In this document: positions 35,341 through 48,200 of the stretch, one piece after another
Layout of the letters: the number at the start of each line of letters is the position of its first letter
Numbering within the stretch: the stretch's first letter is position 1
Source of the DNA: Sarcocystis neurona
Lineage: Eukaryota > Apicomplexa > Conoidasida > Eucoccidiorida > Sarcocystidae
Direction: 5' to 3'
Length of the DNA stretch: 64,000 bases
Assembly: GCA_000727475.1 (NCBI GenBank)
Contig: KL647319.1
Span: 765,840-829,839 of the forward strand
Notes under the pieces: model-generated
Told to the model about the DNA's origin: nothing
Seen by the model: the letters and a program-made list of their open reading frames with translations, nothing else
The model's database searches: none
Made by a program: the position numbers and the translations under genes

Positions 35341-38300
35341 GAAGCGATTGCACATTTGCAGATATACTGCAAGTGTGGGAGCCAGCAGTGAAATTTCTGC
35401 TTGGTGATGGGGATGAACGTGTGACAAGGGGAAAATACGTCGTGTGGAGGCAGGTGCCTAGCGGTAGTTCAGATTGAGGAGTTCCCCTGTACACTGTGAG
35501 GGTCAGAATGGGAGCCGGGCCGCGCATGACAAGGGTAGGGGAGATGTGGCAGCAGAAATGTGCTGCTTTAACACAGGGTGAGCCTGCAATCAGTAGGCAC
35601 TACATAACAGAGCAAGTGTGGCGACAGAAGCATCGGGGGATAACTACATACGCATGCGCCCCTTTCGACAGCTATAGAACAGGTTGAACAGATGCCAGAG
35701 AAAAAGCGCGGATGGAAAGGGGGTAGTCTGGACAAGAGGGGCAATAAATCGATGGAAGCTGTGTCAAAAGAGGACAGTAGGTGCGATGTACTTGACCAAA
35801 GCAACTGTTTACTCTTCGGCATCGCTAACGTGCGGAAACAGGGAGGAAGCGCTTTGTCGCTGCGTCGACCATACTCAGGTGGAAGGCGTTGGAAGCTACG
35901 CAGGTGCATGGAATCAGTGGACCAGGACCAGATGATCGACACAGTACGGTTGTCAACCCGCATTTAGCGGGGTGGGTCTTAATATTTTATGCAAAAGAGG
36001 AGGAGGATAGTAAGTATCATCTCGAAATCAGAAGTATTGGGCACGTGGATCCGGCGTAGACGGTGAGATTCAGTATATGCACTGGTGGACTACTTTTAAG
36101 AAGTAACTGACGGGCAAGCAAGCCACCGACAAATAATGTTGAGGTGTATGTACACCCGAGGGAGCTGTCGAAGCCGCGAAGAGGGGGTCCACATCTGCAG
36201 AAAAACGGAGAATTCAGGAATTAGTGGGACCGGAGCCGAATGCGGGATACGACTGTCTCGAAAATTCACCCGCGAGAAGAAAAACTGCTTTCTTAATGTC
36301 TGCAAATTAGACACTCTACACACAGGTTACGCAGAGGGTATGCATATATATGTACATATGTTAAAGGACTGACAGATGCAGCAAATGTAGGAATACACAC
36401 AAGTGGTGCACGATGCAATAGGGAGAACTACACACGTAGCACCTTGAAGGCTACTCAATGTTAAGTGGCAACGAGGGGCTGCTTCTGCAAGCATTTGCCT
36501 GGCTTGCCTTTCGCTTGAACACGTACCACTATCAACTTCGCTTTATTGCGCATCTGTCCATGTGAAACCCTGTGACAGTGTCTGCATCTTACGTGTTTTA
36601 CAGTGTCCTAGCGGCACTGGGGAAGCGCGTGCCGCAAAAATACAAGCAGCGAAGGAAGGACACACACAGATGTAATGGAGGAACTGCGTGGTAAAGGTGA
36701 AGAAGAAGAATTGATTTATAGCGGTCATTCTTATTCAAGCCGTCTGAATATTTGGTATATGCGAATTTTCACAACGCAGATGTTTACGTTTAGAGGTACA
36801 CACACGTGGAAGGATGCCGAAAAATTTTGTATGTGCACACGCGGCATATTCTTATCTTTCCTGTTTATCCACTTTTCCTCTCCCCTTCAATACGTACGGA
36901 TACGTACAGCTTTGTACGCGCATCCACCTGAGTCGAACGCGGGGCTGCATCTTCGTAGCTCTATGTCGTTATACCTGTATATATGCACACGTAGGTGTAC
37001 AGCTATACTTATTAATCTGTACACAGTGTACCCACGATTATCTCTATTAAATACAAGGTCTGTCCACTGACGCTTGCATGGTCTCTCACTCCCGGGCGTG
37101 CCCACACGGGGTAAACGCGTCCGTCTGATTTGTCCTTGTATTACACACGCATATATTTCCATCGTGCTGCGTATCCGTGCTACGCGTGTATTTGTATCGA
37201 ATCAACAGCTAGATGTAGCACATATCGGTGCGTGCGTGGTCTCCCCAGGACCCCTTGCACGCACGTAGACATCAAAGTTCTCGGACCAGGCTGCTCCGTT
37301 TACGCTGTAACAAATGCGTGGTGCTGCTACATTCGCACCTGCGTAAGTAACGTGCTCACGACTCCCGGATTTGGAACGCCTTCCTCACCACATTCTCGTA
37401 CACTATGAGAGCTTTACTTCGTCCCTTTGTACATGCTGCCCCTACACCGCAGCGTTTGTACTGTGCTTCAGCGAAGTGTGTGTAGATGTTGGTTCCATAT
37501 CAACATATATATGTATCTTTGTAGATTTCTGTATGCGGTCAGAGAGTCTTCTGCGGACTGATATGAAGAAAAATTCGTCCCGGATATCTCAACTGGAAAA
37601 TTTTTCACGATCAAGGTGCACTGATCCCAGTACCTCCTCTCCAAGGCAGGGTTGGTCTTCTCTGTCGTGCAGCGGGAGACAAAGGCGAATGGCTCGCTGC
37701 AACCTTGTTCGTGTCACACGAGATAGACGCGCAAAAAAAAGACAGTTATAACCTCACAGACATATATATATATATATACACATACGTTTATAGAAATACA
37801 TTGCCAAACCCCTGCGCAAAGCTATGCATATGGGCACATAAACATATACGTGTACACGTGTTCATGCAGGACGAGCCAGATACACACTTGGCAGGAGACG
37901 CCGCGATGTTCACCTTTTTCGCTGGGTATATGAGGGGGAAGATACTGTGAAGTGTGCGCAGACACACTTGGCGATACACAAATGTGCGAATGAACACAGC
38001 GGTATAAACGTATATTTTCGTATATACAGCGAGTGTGTTTGCACAGCCGACTCTAGAGTGGTTTTACTTGGATGAAAGCGAGAAGAAAATCAGTAACACT
38101 TACACGCTTGGAAACTTCAGGGCACGCGTACACGCGCATACGTATACAAACGTGTGTGCAGACATATATAAGCAAGGGAGACACGCGCAGGTCTGTCCAC
38201 CTACTGTATATCAAATGTTTGTACACAGCCTTAAACACGCGTGTGTACCTGCAGTATGTGTGCGTGTGTGTTTGTAGACGGAAGAACACTCCACTTATCC

Positions 38301-39572
38301 ATTGGGACATAAATATTGATGTCTGTCCATGCGTGTCCTGTGCGAGTGCCCTATTTTTGCGTTTGCGCCTACACGTCGAGCCGTACGCCTGTATGTCCAC
38401 ATATAGTTTTCTACGTAGAGTCAAATTTGATTCTCTGGCTGTGTACGTATTTGTGTACACAATCCCATATATGCAGGCGTCTATTTTCCCACACGCCGAT
38501 ATTTCATGTGGAAGAAAGTGTTGGCGTGTACTGTGTCTTCGTGTGCGTGCGTCTGACACACGCCGCGCCCATCCACCAAGAGACCCATGCACCGACGCCG
38601 CAGCACGTTCAATTTTACCCGAGGTGGAGTGCATGTTGCAGTAGGCTGCTTTATTTCGAAGCCAGCCATCCTCTGTCTTCCTAAATTCAATTAAAGCAAG
38701 CATTTTGCTACTCCTGCCTGCTTGCTGCCTTCTACAGACCAAGACACTACCTTCTTGGGTATGCATTTCTTATTTGTGATGCATATATAGTAACACCAGC
38801 TCCGTAATAAGCACGAAGTGTCCTTAATGAACAATACGGTGTCTTTCATGTGTACAACTGCTACAGGTCGTTTGAACGTAACTTTGCCTTCGTGTTAGAA
38901 ATTTTACTTTGCTTTCCGTCTTCTGACGCCGCCACGCCTCTCTGCGTGGAACAAGTGCTTCCGCAAAATACGAGGGAACGCTGTAAACTAGAGAAAGGCA
39001 TTGCAGAGCTCGAAAGGTAAGCCGTAAACGTAACAAGCATCAGTAAAAGACAAACTTAACATTGTGGAGGACAAGTCAGAGTGATTTGCTCGGCGTCCTC
39101 CTTCTTTCTTACCCTGCAAAATCCGGCTCACATCTTCTCGTCACTATACGCATAGGAGTTTGCAGAGATATGTAAATTGCAGTGGCGTGAATCGGCACAC
39201 AAAGGCACTTTTCCGACATAGGGCTGTACGCTGCAATCTCGAAAAGCAGTGCCACCGGTCTCTGCAGTCCGGTCGTCCCTGTCTTTCTTCAGCGTTCTTC
39301 GGTGTGTGCACTCGCGAGGCGATGCACAAGCGACTTTGACACATTACACAATTTACACTTGTCCTTTGCTCTACACTCCCGTAATTCCCCTTCTGAGTTA
39401 AAGTTTCTTGTTTCCTACAGACTGCTGTGACCACCCTGTGCGCTCCTTTTACTCCGCGTATTCACACTCCTCATTCGTATGGAAGAGATGCTCGTGTACG
39501 CTGGATCATTTACTCGGCTTAATCCCGCTGGGGTGCTGCTGCTGCGGACGCAAGTTCCCCTCCGCCTGCTTC

Positions 39573-42180
39573 ATGGCTACTGCAGCAGCTTCTCCTCCCC
39601 CCCCTTCGTCCTGCTCCCTTTCTCTGACCCACTCCTGTGCGCCGCCTTCCGCTGATAGCGCTGACAGCAGCAAAGGAAACAGTAGCAACAGCAACAGCTA
39701 CAGCAGCCGCAACAGCAGCAGCAACAGCAGCAGCAACAGCAGCGGCAACAGCAGCGGCAACGGCAGCAACAACGGCAGCAGTAGCAACAGCAGCAGCAAC
39801 ACCAGCAGCAACAGCAACCGGGAAATCGGCGGCGACAGCAGTCGCAGCACCAGTCTCAGCCGGGAAGACACGTGCGAAGGCAACAGCAGCAGCAGACGCA
39901 GCACAGGATATATTGACAGCACGACGCGCAGCAACAAGAGCAGCAGCAGCAGTGAGGAGGGGGGAAGCACGCGCCAGAGCAGCAGCGGGAGCAGTAGTTC
40001 TCTCAGCGCGTGTTCCACTGTAGTAGGTGCAGCAGCAGGGCGTAGAGGCCAAGAAGAAGAAGCAGCAACAGCATTTCTTTCGTCCCTTCCTTCAGCAGTA
40101 GATGCGTCTCTCATCCTTTCTCCTGCTACCAAGGAGGAAGAAGAAACAGAAGGCGGTAGTCAACACTTCTGTCACTCTTCGTGCAGTGACTCGTTTGCGC
40201 TGCATGCACACAAAGGAGATTCGAACACTTCTTCTACACTTGCTGCGGCTGTGCCTGAGCTCGCCAATGAGTTCTCACCGTCGCAAAGCAAAGCTGCTGC
40301 TGCTTCGTTTTCCGCTGTAACCGAAGGGACACCATCAACTGCTGCAGTTGTGCGGGGCTTCGATTCTAGCACCTGCGCTGTTGCTTTCCCTACTGACGGT
40401 AGTCCTTGTCTTGCTGCTGCTGTTGCTCCTGCTGCTGCATTGGCTTCTCCTGCTGCGTTGGCTTCTCCTGCTGCGTTGGCTTCTCCTGCTGCTGCACCTG
40501 CCGGTGTACCGTCAGCAGCCGCTGCACACGCCACTACGTTCGCTTCCAGTTTTCCTCCTCCTGCTGCTTTCTTCAGCTCCCCCTCCTCCTCGCGCATTTT
40601 CTTCTCTCCCGGCATCTCTTTTGCGTCTTCATTATCACCGTTGTCTGCTGCTGCCACCGCTGCAGAAGAGTTTGCTGCTGCTACAGCAGCACCTGCGCGT
40701 AGAAATGGCAGCAGCAGCAGCATGGAAGCAGCAGGCGGCCCGTCCGCAGCCCTTTCGACTGCTGCTGCAGCGGCTGCAGAAACAGCCCTGCGTCCCCGGG
40801 CAGATGCGGCAGGCGCGGCACCTTCTGCCTCAGCCGAAACAGGAGCAGCCGCAGTAACCTCAGCCGCACCTTTTTCACCAGCAGTGCTTGCAGAAGTCAG
40901 GTTGCCTGCTCGTTCCCCTGCAGCAGCGGGAGGGGCGCCAGCCCAAGCGCCAGGAGCCTCAGCAACAACAGCAGAGCTGTCTCCTGTAGCCGCAACAGCG
41001 CTAGACTCTGCAGCTGCTGCCGTCGCATCGTCGGCCGCCGCGATTTCTTCGCGGGGCACCCTTGCAGCGACTGCATGCGTCGGACAGGCGGAAGCAACAG
41101 CAGCAGCAGCAGGTGGTGCATGTGGTGGTGGCGCAGGGGCCCCTGGCGCGGAAAATGTGCGTGAAGCAGCAGCTTTGAACTTGGCTGAGACTGCTGCAGC
41201 TGCTCAAGAAGCACGTGGAGACTGCAGTGTGCTGCAGCAGCGGCAGCAGAAGTCCTCCAGCTTCCCCGAGACTGCTGCTGTTGCAGCTGCTGAAGAAGCA
41301 GATGAAATTCTCCCCGAGCTGCAACAACAGCAGAAGAAGTCGTCTGTGGTGGAAACGCTACCTGCCGTCTACCAGAGACAGATACAGAAGTGCCGTCGGG
41401 CTACAAGAGCAGCAGCGACTTTATCCGTAGGCAGCAGACAGCAGCAGCCCTTGCTGCAGAGCAGCAGCGGCGTCTCCCTGCGAAGCGTTGCTCGACTCCC
41501 CGGGGCGACAGCTGCAGCAGCAGCAGCGCACGGCGATGTTGGCCTCGGGGCACTGCCGCGACAGCGGGAAATTTTGACACCTCCGGAGCAGCAGCGATGG
41601 CAGCAGCAGCAGCAGGAGGCGGAAGCAGCAGCAGCAGAGGAGAAGAGAAAGCGGCAGGTGCAGATTGAAGGCAGCAGGGAGAAAAATGAAGAGAACGGAG
41701 GAGGTGAAGGAGGAGAGGAAGAAGCTGCAGCAGCAGCTCTGCATGCGCTGGAAGAAGCAGCAGCAGCAGCAGCGCTTGACGGTCGCCGAGAAGACGAAGC
41801 AGCCATAAGAGAGCAGCTGCAGCAGCAGCGAGAACAGCAGCAGCAGAGACGACAGCGGCAGCAGCAAGAACAACGTAGTGAAGTTCTCGAGTGGGAGTTG
41901 CAAGAAGTGCTGCGCTCGGGTTTTCAGCTCGATCGCCTTCTTTCTCGTGTGGACGAGCTTCATATTCTTTCGAAGCAGGTACTCTCTCTTGTCACAGTGT
42001 ACGTACACCTCATTTCTTCTTCCTCACGTAGAAACGTTTTCACAGAATTCGCTGTTCTTGCGCAGCAAAAACGAAAGTCTCCCACCTTTTGTGACCTCAG
42101 CAGCTCTACACAAATATATATGTGCACACGTGTATATATATATATGTATGAGCCTCGTCATATACCTGATGTTAACATGT

Positions 42181-42215
<35 letters not shown>

Positions 42216-45200
42216 AATCGCTACATCTATATGCTATGTACAGAGGTGTGTGTACACACGCATAGATATATGTGAAAAATCTCTTCACGTGTATATTTGT
42301 GTATCTAAAATATATACGTGTACATTGATATACATATATATATACATGCATGTGTAGATCCCTCTCTCTATATACACATATATATATATGTATATACAAG
42401 ATACATCTGTATACGCGTATGCGCGTATGTGTGTGGAAACATCTGCATATAAGTACTAATCTAAATTGATGAAGCGACGGTTGGTGAGAGCGTTAGCGTC
42501 GAACTCCGTTCGTAAGTCTAATATACAGGTATATATAAGTCTGCAAGAGAGAAGACACGTATATAGTTTATGTACTATCTCCGCTTATATCTATTATATA
42601 GATGTACAGATGCTGATGCACATATGTATACATATACATATGTGGTGCTGCGCAGTGGAATCTGGGCAATACTATATATATGTTGGGAAACAACATAGCA
42701 GCATGTCTTAGGCACCAGCAACAAGTATATATATATATATATATACATGTATATTGGGAAACAGGAGTGCAGCAATTGTATGGCACCAGCAACAAGTATA
42801 TATATATATATCCCGGGAATCAAGATTGCATCAATTTTTGTGTTCCAGGAACCTATATATATTGGGAAACAAGATTGCAGCAGCTGGTATGCAGCAGCAA
42901 GATACGGAGCAGAAATTGTAGGCGAGAGCGGCTAGGCTCAGCGTGTGCCTGAGAAGAAGCGGCACATGCATCTCTCTGTATTTGCAGATACATATCTTCA
43001 GGACCGTGGAAAGTCTATATACGGATGCTAGTCGTGCAGATACGTACGTATACGTATATATGTAAATTTGCATGAATGTGCGATCACACTTGCTGTTTGA
43101 TCAGGTGGATAATGAAATGATACGTGCCTTGTCCAGAAGCCACGCCTGCTGTTGCAGCTGCTGTCGCTGCTGTGGTTCCTGTTGCTTCGCCCGCTCGTGT
43201 TGCTGCTGCTTCTTTCGCCGACCCTTTTCTCGTGCTGCTGCCGGTGCTACTCGTGCTGCTGTTGCTGTTGCCGTTGCTGTTGCTGCTGGCACTCCTGCTG
43301 TTGCTGCTGCCACTTGTGCTGTTGCTGCGAGGACTGTCGGCACTGCTAGGAGCGTTGCTGCTGCTCCTGCTTCTGATCCCCTTCAACTGCTCGTGTGGTG
43401 TTACTGCTGCCGCAACTGCGTTTGCTGCCGTTGCTGCTGCTGTGATGGCTGCTGCTGCTCTTGCTGCTGCTGCAGGTGGAAGTAGAAATCGCTGCATGCG
43501 CCCAGGCACGTCGCGAGGAGCTTTTAAGCAGCACGTCTATTCTCAGGTAAAATTTGTCTCCCTCTCTCTCTTTCTCTCTGTCGCCATCCCTGTTGCTCCT
43601 GCTGCTGCTCCTGCTGTACCAAGAGACACGTTTGACTTTCGTGTCTCCCCTGCTGCTGCACTGCTGCTGCCGCGCTCCAGCTGCTGCCGCAAGACGAAAG
43701 AAATTTGCTAATAAACTTTCTAGTTTAGCTCGACCGGCTAGTCGCTACCACCCTCCCTCATTTACAACCTCTTGAAGAAATACCGCCGAAATGTCTGTGG
43801 ACACACACACACACATATGTCTATACATATAGGTAGATATAGATGTATACATGTAGATATAGATACGTATGCTGCGGTTCATATTTATATATATATATCT
43901 GTGTGTGTGTGTAGAATATGTAATCTTGAGTTATATAGCGACATACAGAAATTGAGTACACTTAATCACAGACGAAGGCGCTAATAAATATTAGTGTACA
44001 TATGGAGAAATACGTCTTATATATTTGTGTACATGCTTTGCCGAGCACGCACGCATATACGTATATATATATGTATAAATACACAAGATATGTTCCACTC
44101 CTGTGTACAAATGCTTTGCCGAACACCCATCCATATATATATGTATATATATGAAAGTGCACCCAGATTGTTGTATATGTGAAAGCAGCTACGCAAGCAC
44201 TTGCTGCTGCTGCTCGTCTTCCTGGGGGCACGAGGCATTTGTGTATAGATAGGGACAGGAGAGAGAGAGAGAGACGACTTTAGATTGGTGGGCCTGCTGC
44301 TGCTGTTGCTGTGGGGATGTTGATGATTGCTGCTTCTTGTCGCGTGCAGAGAAATGGGGAGAGAACTGCAGCAGCTGCAGCAGCAGACGAGCAGCACGCG
44401 GCGTTTGCTGCTTTGCTTTCAACAGCAGCTGCTTGTGCCTTCGCTGCGGGTGGTGGAGCAGCAGCAGCAACTGCAGCAGCAACAACAGCAGATGCAGCTC
44501 TTAGAGCAAATGCAGCAGGTGCACGCGCTGCGCCTCGCATTTGCTGACTGCTGTGCCCGTGGATTGTTGCCCCTCGCTGCTGCGCTGTTGATGGAAGCGT
44601 TGAGTTTGCCTCTTGTTGCAGCAGCAGGCAAAGTTGCAGCCGTTCTGCTCTCTTCCTCCTCTTCCTGTTTCCCCCTCCCCTGCAGCAGCAGCACGAGAGC
44701 AACACACCCCAGCAGCGGTGGCAGCAGCAGCAGCAGTAGCAAGGCAAGGCGCAGCAGCTTGCAAAGCGGCAGCAGCAACGCGCAAAACAGCAGCAGCAAC
44801 ATGCAAAACAGCAACACCGACACCGTCCAGGATATGTGCAACAGCAGCATGCGGGTGAGCAGCAGCAGCAGAGGGGCCCGCTGCCTACCAGAGACGCAGC
44901 AGGAGGAAAGGGCAGGAAGCAGCAACCACCTTTACTGTTCGTCTGCCTCTTCATTCCTCTCTGCGTCTCCCTCTTCCGCAGCAGCAACAGCAGCAGGGAA
45001 AGAAGAAGCAGCAGCAGCAGCAATTGGACGTAGAGACAAAACAGCAGCAGCAACAGCTGACGCGTCCGCGGTGTTGAGAGACGAGCGGGAATGCGCGCTG
45101 CTGTGTATGCAGCAGGCAAGAGAAGAGGTAGGACCATCTCCCCTGCGTGGGTGTTTGCTTGTTGAAATATTGCCGCAGGTCAATTTTTTTCTGTGGGACG

Positions 45201-48200
45201 GCAGATGCGTCATTGGTCTTGTCCTTCTACAGAGTATTCACTCTAAACGTAGACTCTGGGTCCTTGCCTCTGTGCACATACACCGCTTGTCTATCCAGCG
45301 TGGTATGAGTACTTTACTACACATATAAACACATGCTAAAGGAGAGCCAATATCTCCATAAAAATACGGCCTCTATTCGTTGGTGTACGTGCGTGTAGCG
45401 TTCGTAGTCAGCGTACGGAGATATGTAAATGTTTTTGTCTATAAACAGGTATTGCTGCGTTGCTGCTCCGTTCCCTTTGCCGATTTTGCTGCAGCCATCC
45501 TCCACATTTGCTGTCGCTGCTGCTGCTGCTGGTGCTGCTGCTGTTGTTGGTGCTACTGCTGCTGTTGCTGGTGCTGCTGCAGGTTTTGCTCCTGCTGTCG
45601 CTGCTGCTGATGGCGCTGCTGGTGCTGATCTGCTGCTGGTCCTGCTCCTCCTGGTGCTGCTGCTGGTGCTGCTGTTGCTGGCGCTGCTGTAGCTGGCGCC
45701 GCTGTTGCTGAGGCTGCTGTTGCTGGTGCTGCCGTCGCTGGTTCTGCCGTCGCTGGTGCTGCTGTCGCTGGTGCCGCTGCTGTTGCCGGTGCCGATGCTG
45801 TTGTCGGTGCCGCTGCTGCGCGTTTGCTGCTGTTGGTGCTGGTGCTGGTGGTGCTGGTGTCGCCTTTGATGCTGCTGTTCCGGCTGCTGCTGCTGCGCAT
45901 TTGTTGCTGGTGGTGCTGGTCTCACCTTGGCTGCTGCTGTTCCGGCCGCTGCTGCTGGTGTTGCTGCTGCTGCAGTTGCCCACGTCATGCTGCTGGTGGT
46001 TGCGGATGTGCTGCGGTATGAGCTTGCAGTTTCTTGCCGGTCTTTCGCTGCTACGTAGTCAAATAGAGGAAGCCCTGCGGGTGGCAGCGCAGAACTTGCC
46101 TCCCCCTGCAGCAGCTGTTGTTGCTGCTGCGACTTTCCCTGCTGCCACTGCTTCTTCCACGTTGTGTGGGGACAGTGCCCCACTACCACGACCTGCGGGA
46201 GGCAGCAGCAGCAGCATCGCCAGAGCAGCAGCAGAGCCGTGGCAGCGATATCTTGCTGCTCTTGCTGCCGCTGCGCTGCTTCCACCTGCTGCTGCAGTCG
46301 GAAGACTGCTGGTAGAGCAACTCCTGGAAGCGGCTGCAGCAGCCATGACGCAAATCTTTTACGCGTTCCTGCCTGCCGCTGCCTTCGCCTCTTGCTCTTC
46401 CGCAGCAGCACCCACAGCAGCAGAAGCGCGTGCTGCAGCAGAGGGGCCACCTGTCGCTTTCGCACTGCAGGGTACTCGCACGCTTCCTTCTTCTTCCGCC
46501 TCCTCCGTCGGCAGCAACAGCAGCAGCACGAGGCGACTGATGCTGTGCAATTCCGCTGCGGCATGCGGCGGGCAGCAGCAGAGAGCGGCAACGGGCGGCG
46601 GAGGGTTGCTCCTGTGGCAGCTACAGCAACAGCAACAGCAGCAGCAGCACCAGCTGCAGCAGCACAGACAGCAGCAGATGCTGGAACGCCTCGCTGAGGC
46701 CGTCGCTCCTGAAGACGCCGTTGCCTGCTTCATAAAAATTCTCGAGGTGCATATGGATTTGCTCCTTGGCATTGAGAAACTGCTGCGCTGGCATGAACAG
46801 CTTGCAGAGCTGTTGCTGCTGCAGCAGCCGCCCGTGCAGCAACCTGCAGGAACAGCGGCATCAACGACAGGCTCCCCAACGGCAGCAGCAGCAGCAGACG
46901 CGGGAGAACCAGCAGCAGGAGAAGCCTGGGAAGACGCATGCTCTTGCTCGCCTCTACAGAAGGGCGAGACAGCCGCTATGAGGCACAAGAATAGCAGCAG
47001 CGGCAGCTCGTATGAAATTGCAGCAGCAACAGCGGCACGTCTCCGCCGAACAGCAGCCACCAGGGAGCGGGTGAGTGTGCTGCTGCTCCAGGTTCGACAG
47101 GAGCTGCAGCAGCGGCGCAGGTTTCTCTGGCAGCAGATGCAGCTTCAGACAGCAACACTGCTGCGACGCCTGCGTCTCGTCTCTGCCTATTTCTGTTGCG
47201 ACCTTGTCGACGCTGTCTCTCTTATTCATGCCGTCTATGCGTACACCCTGGCTGGCAGCCGGTTCTGCTGCGTCGCGTCTCCTGGACATGAGCGGCACGT
47301 GCTCCTGCTACTTGAGGCAGCTGCTGCGGCGGCTGCAGACCCGACGCAGGCACCCGATATAGAAATGCCTCTTGATTCACCTGCCGCTGCTTCCTCTGTT
47401 GCGCCCGCTGCTGCTGCTGCGGCTGCTGTTGCTTCGTCTGCTGGTGCTGCGTCACCTGCTGCTGTTCCCGCACTTGCTGTTGCTGTCCCTGCAGCAACTG
47501 AGGAGGCCGCCGCAGCAGCCGAACAGCGCCAAGGAAGTAGAATCGGAGGAGGGAAAACAGCGGGACAAGCACCGTCAGCTGAATTCGCTGACAGCGCTGC
47601 TGCAGAGCCAACAGCAGCAGCAGAGAGTGAAGCCACAGCAGCAGGAGCAACGGGAACACCCGCCACGAAAGCAGCAGCAGCAGCAAGGATTACCGCAACT
47701 CTTGCTGAAGCAGGAGGAGCAGCAGCAGGAGGCGCGATAGCTGGAGCAGCAATAGGAGGAGTGGCAAATGCACGAGCAGCGACACCGCCAGCAGCAGCAA
47801 CAGCAGCAGCAGCGCCAGCGGCACCAGGTGCAGCAGCACCAGCAGCAGCAACACCAGCAGCAGCAGCACCGGCGGTAGCAGCAACAGCAGCAGCAACAGC
47901 AGCACATAATATTTCGTCTGTGGGGTATATAAGCGTGTTGCCTGGACGCAGTCTGGTGCTGCAGCAGCTGCATGTGAATCTGGTGGTGCTGTTGCAGGCG
48001 CTGCAGCGGGAGCACGTTCGGTCTCTGTTGCAGCTGCTTGAAGAAGAGAATTGGCAGCGACTGCCGGTGCCTCGATATTTTTCCTTCTTCCGCATGCAGC
48101 AGCCGCCTGCGCTGCCTGTCGAGGTGTACGTACACCCGGACCCCACGTATTTCACCAGCCGAGCCCCAGGTACCGTCGCACTTGCTGCTGCTGCGACCCT

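Larger units (their letters stand above)
33440..39572. promoter_or_regulatory. Divergent intergenic region between Tim44 and Vps50
   Basis: Tim44 starts leftward near 33439 and Vps50 rightward near 39573, so both promoters, and perhaps 5' exons, must lie in this 6.1 kb. After the triplet repeats at 33690-33915 the DNA becomes repeat-poor to about 39400, unlike the flanks. Frames of 60-237 codons occur on both strands (for example minus 35568-35963, plus 36675-37070, minus 38053-38766) without recognisable motifs. A possible acceptor (tttcctacag) sits at 39420. No TATA box or known apicomplexan element could be assigned with confidence. Confidence 0.45.

Noticed and set aside
40172..41059. 295-codon minus Ala-rich frame
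   Set aside because: Antisense of Vps50 exon 1; GC-rich Ala codons are open on both strands.
45317..46591. 424-codon minus Gln/Ser/Ala frame
   Set aside because: Lies across the CTG intron and the 5' part of a Vps50 exon that has conserved plus-strand text.
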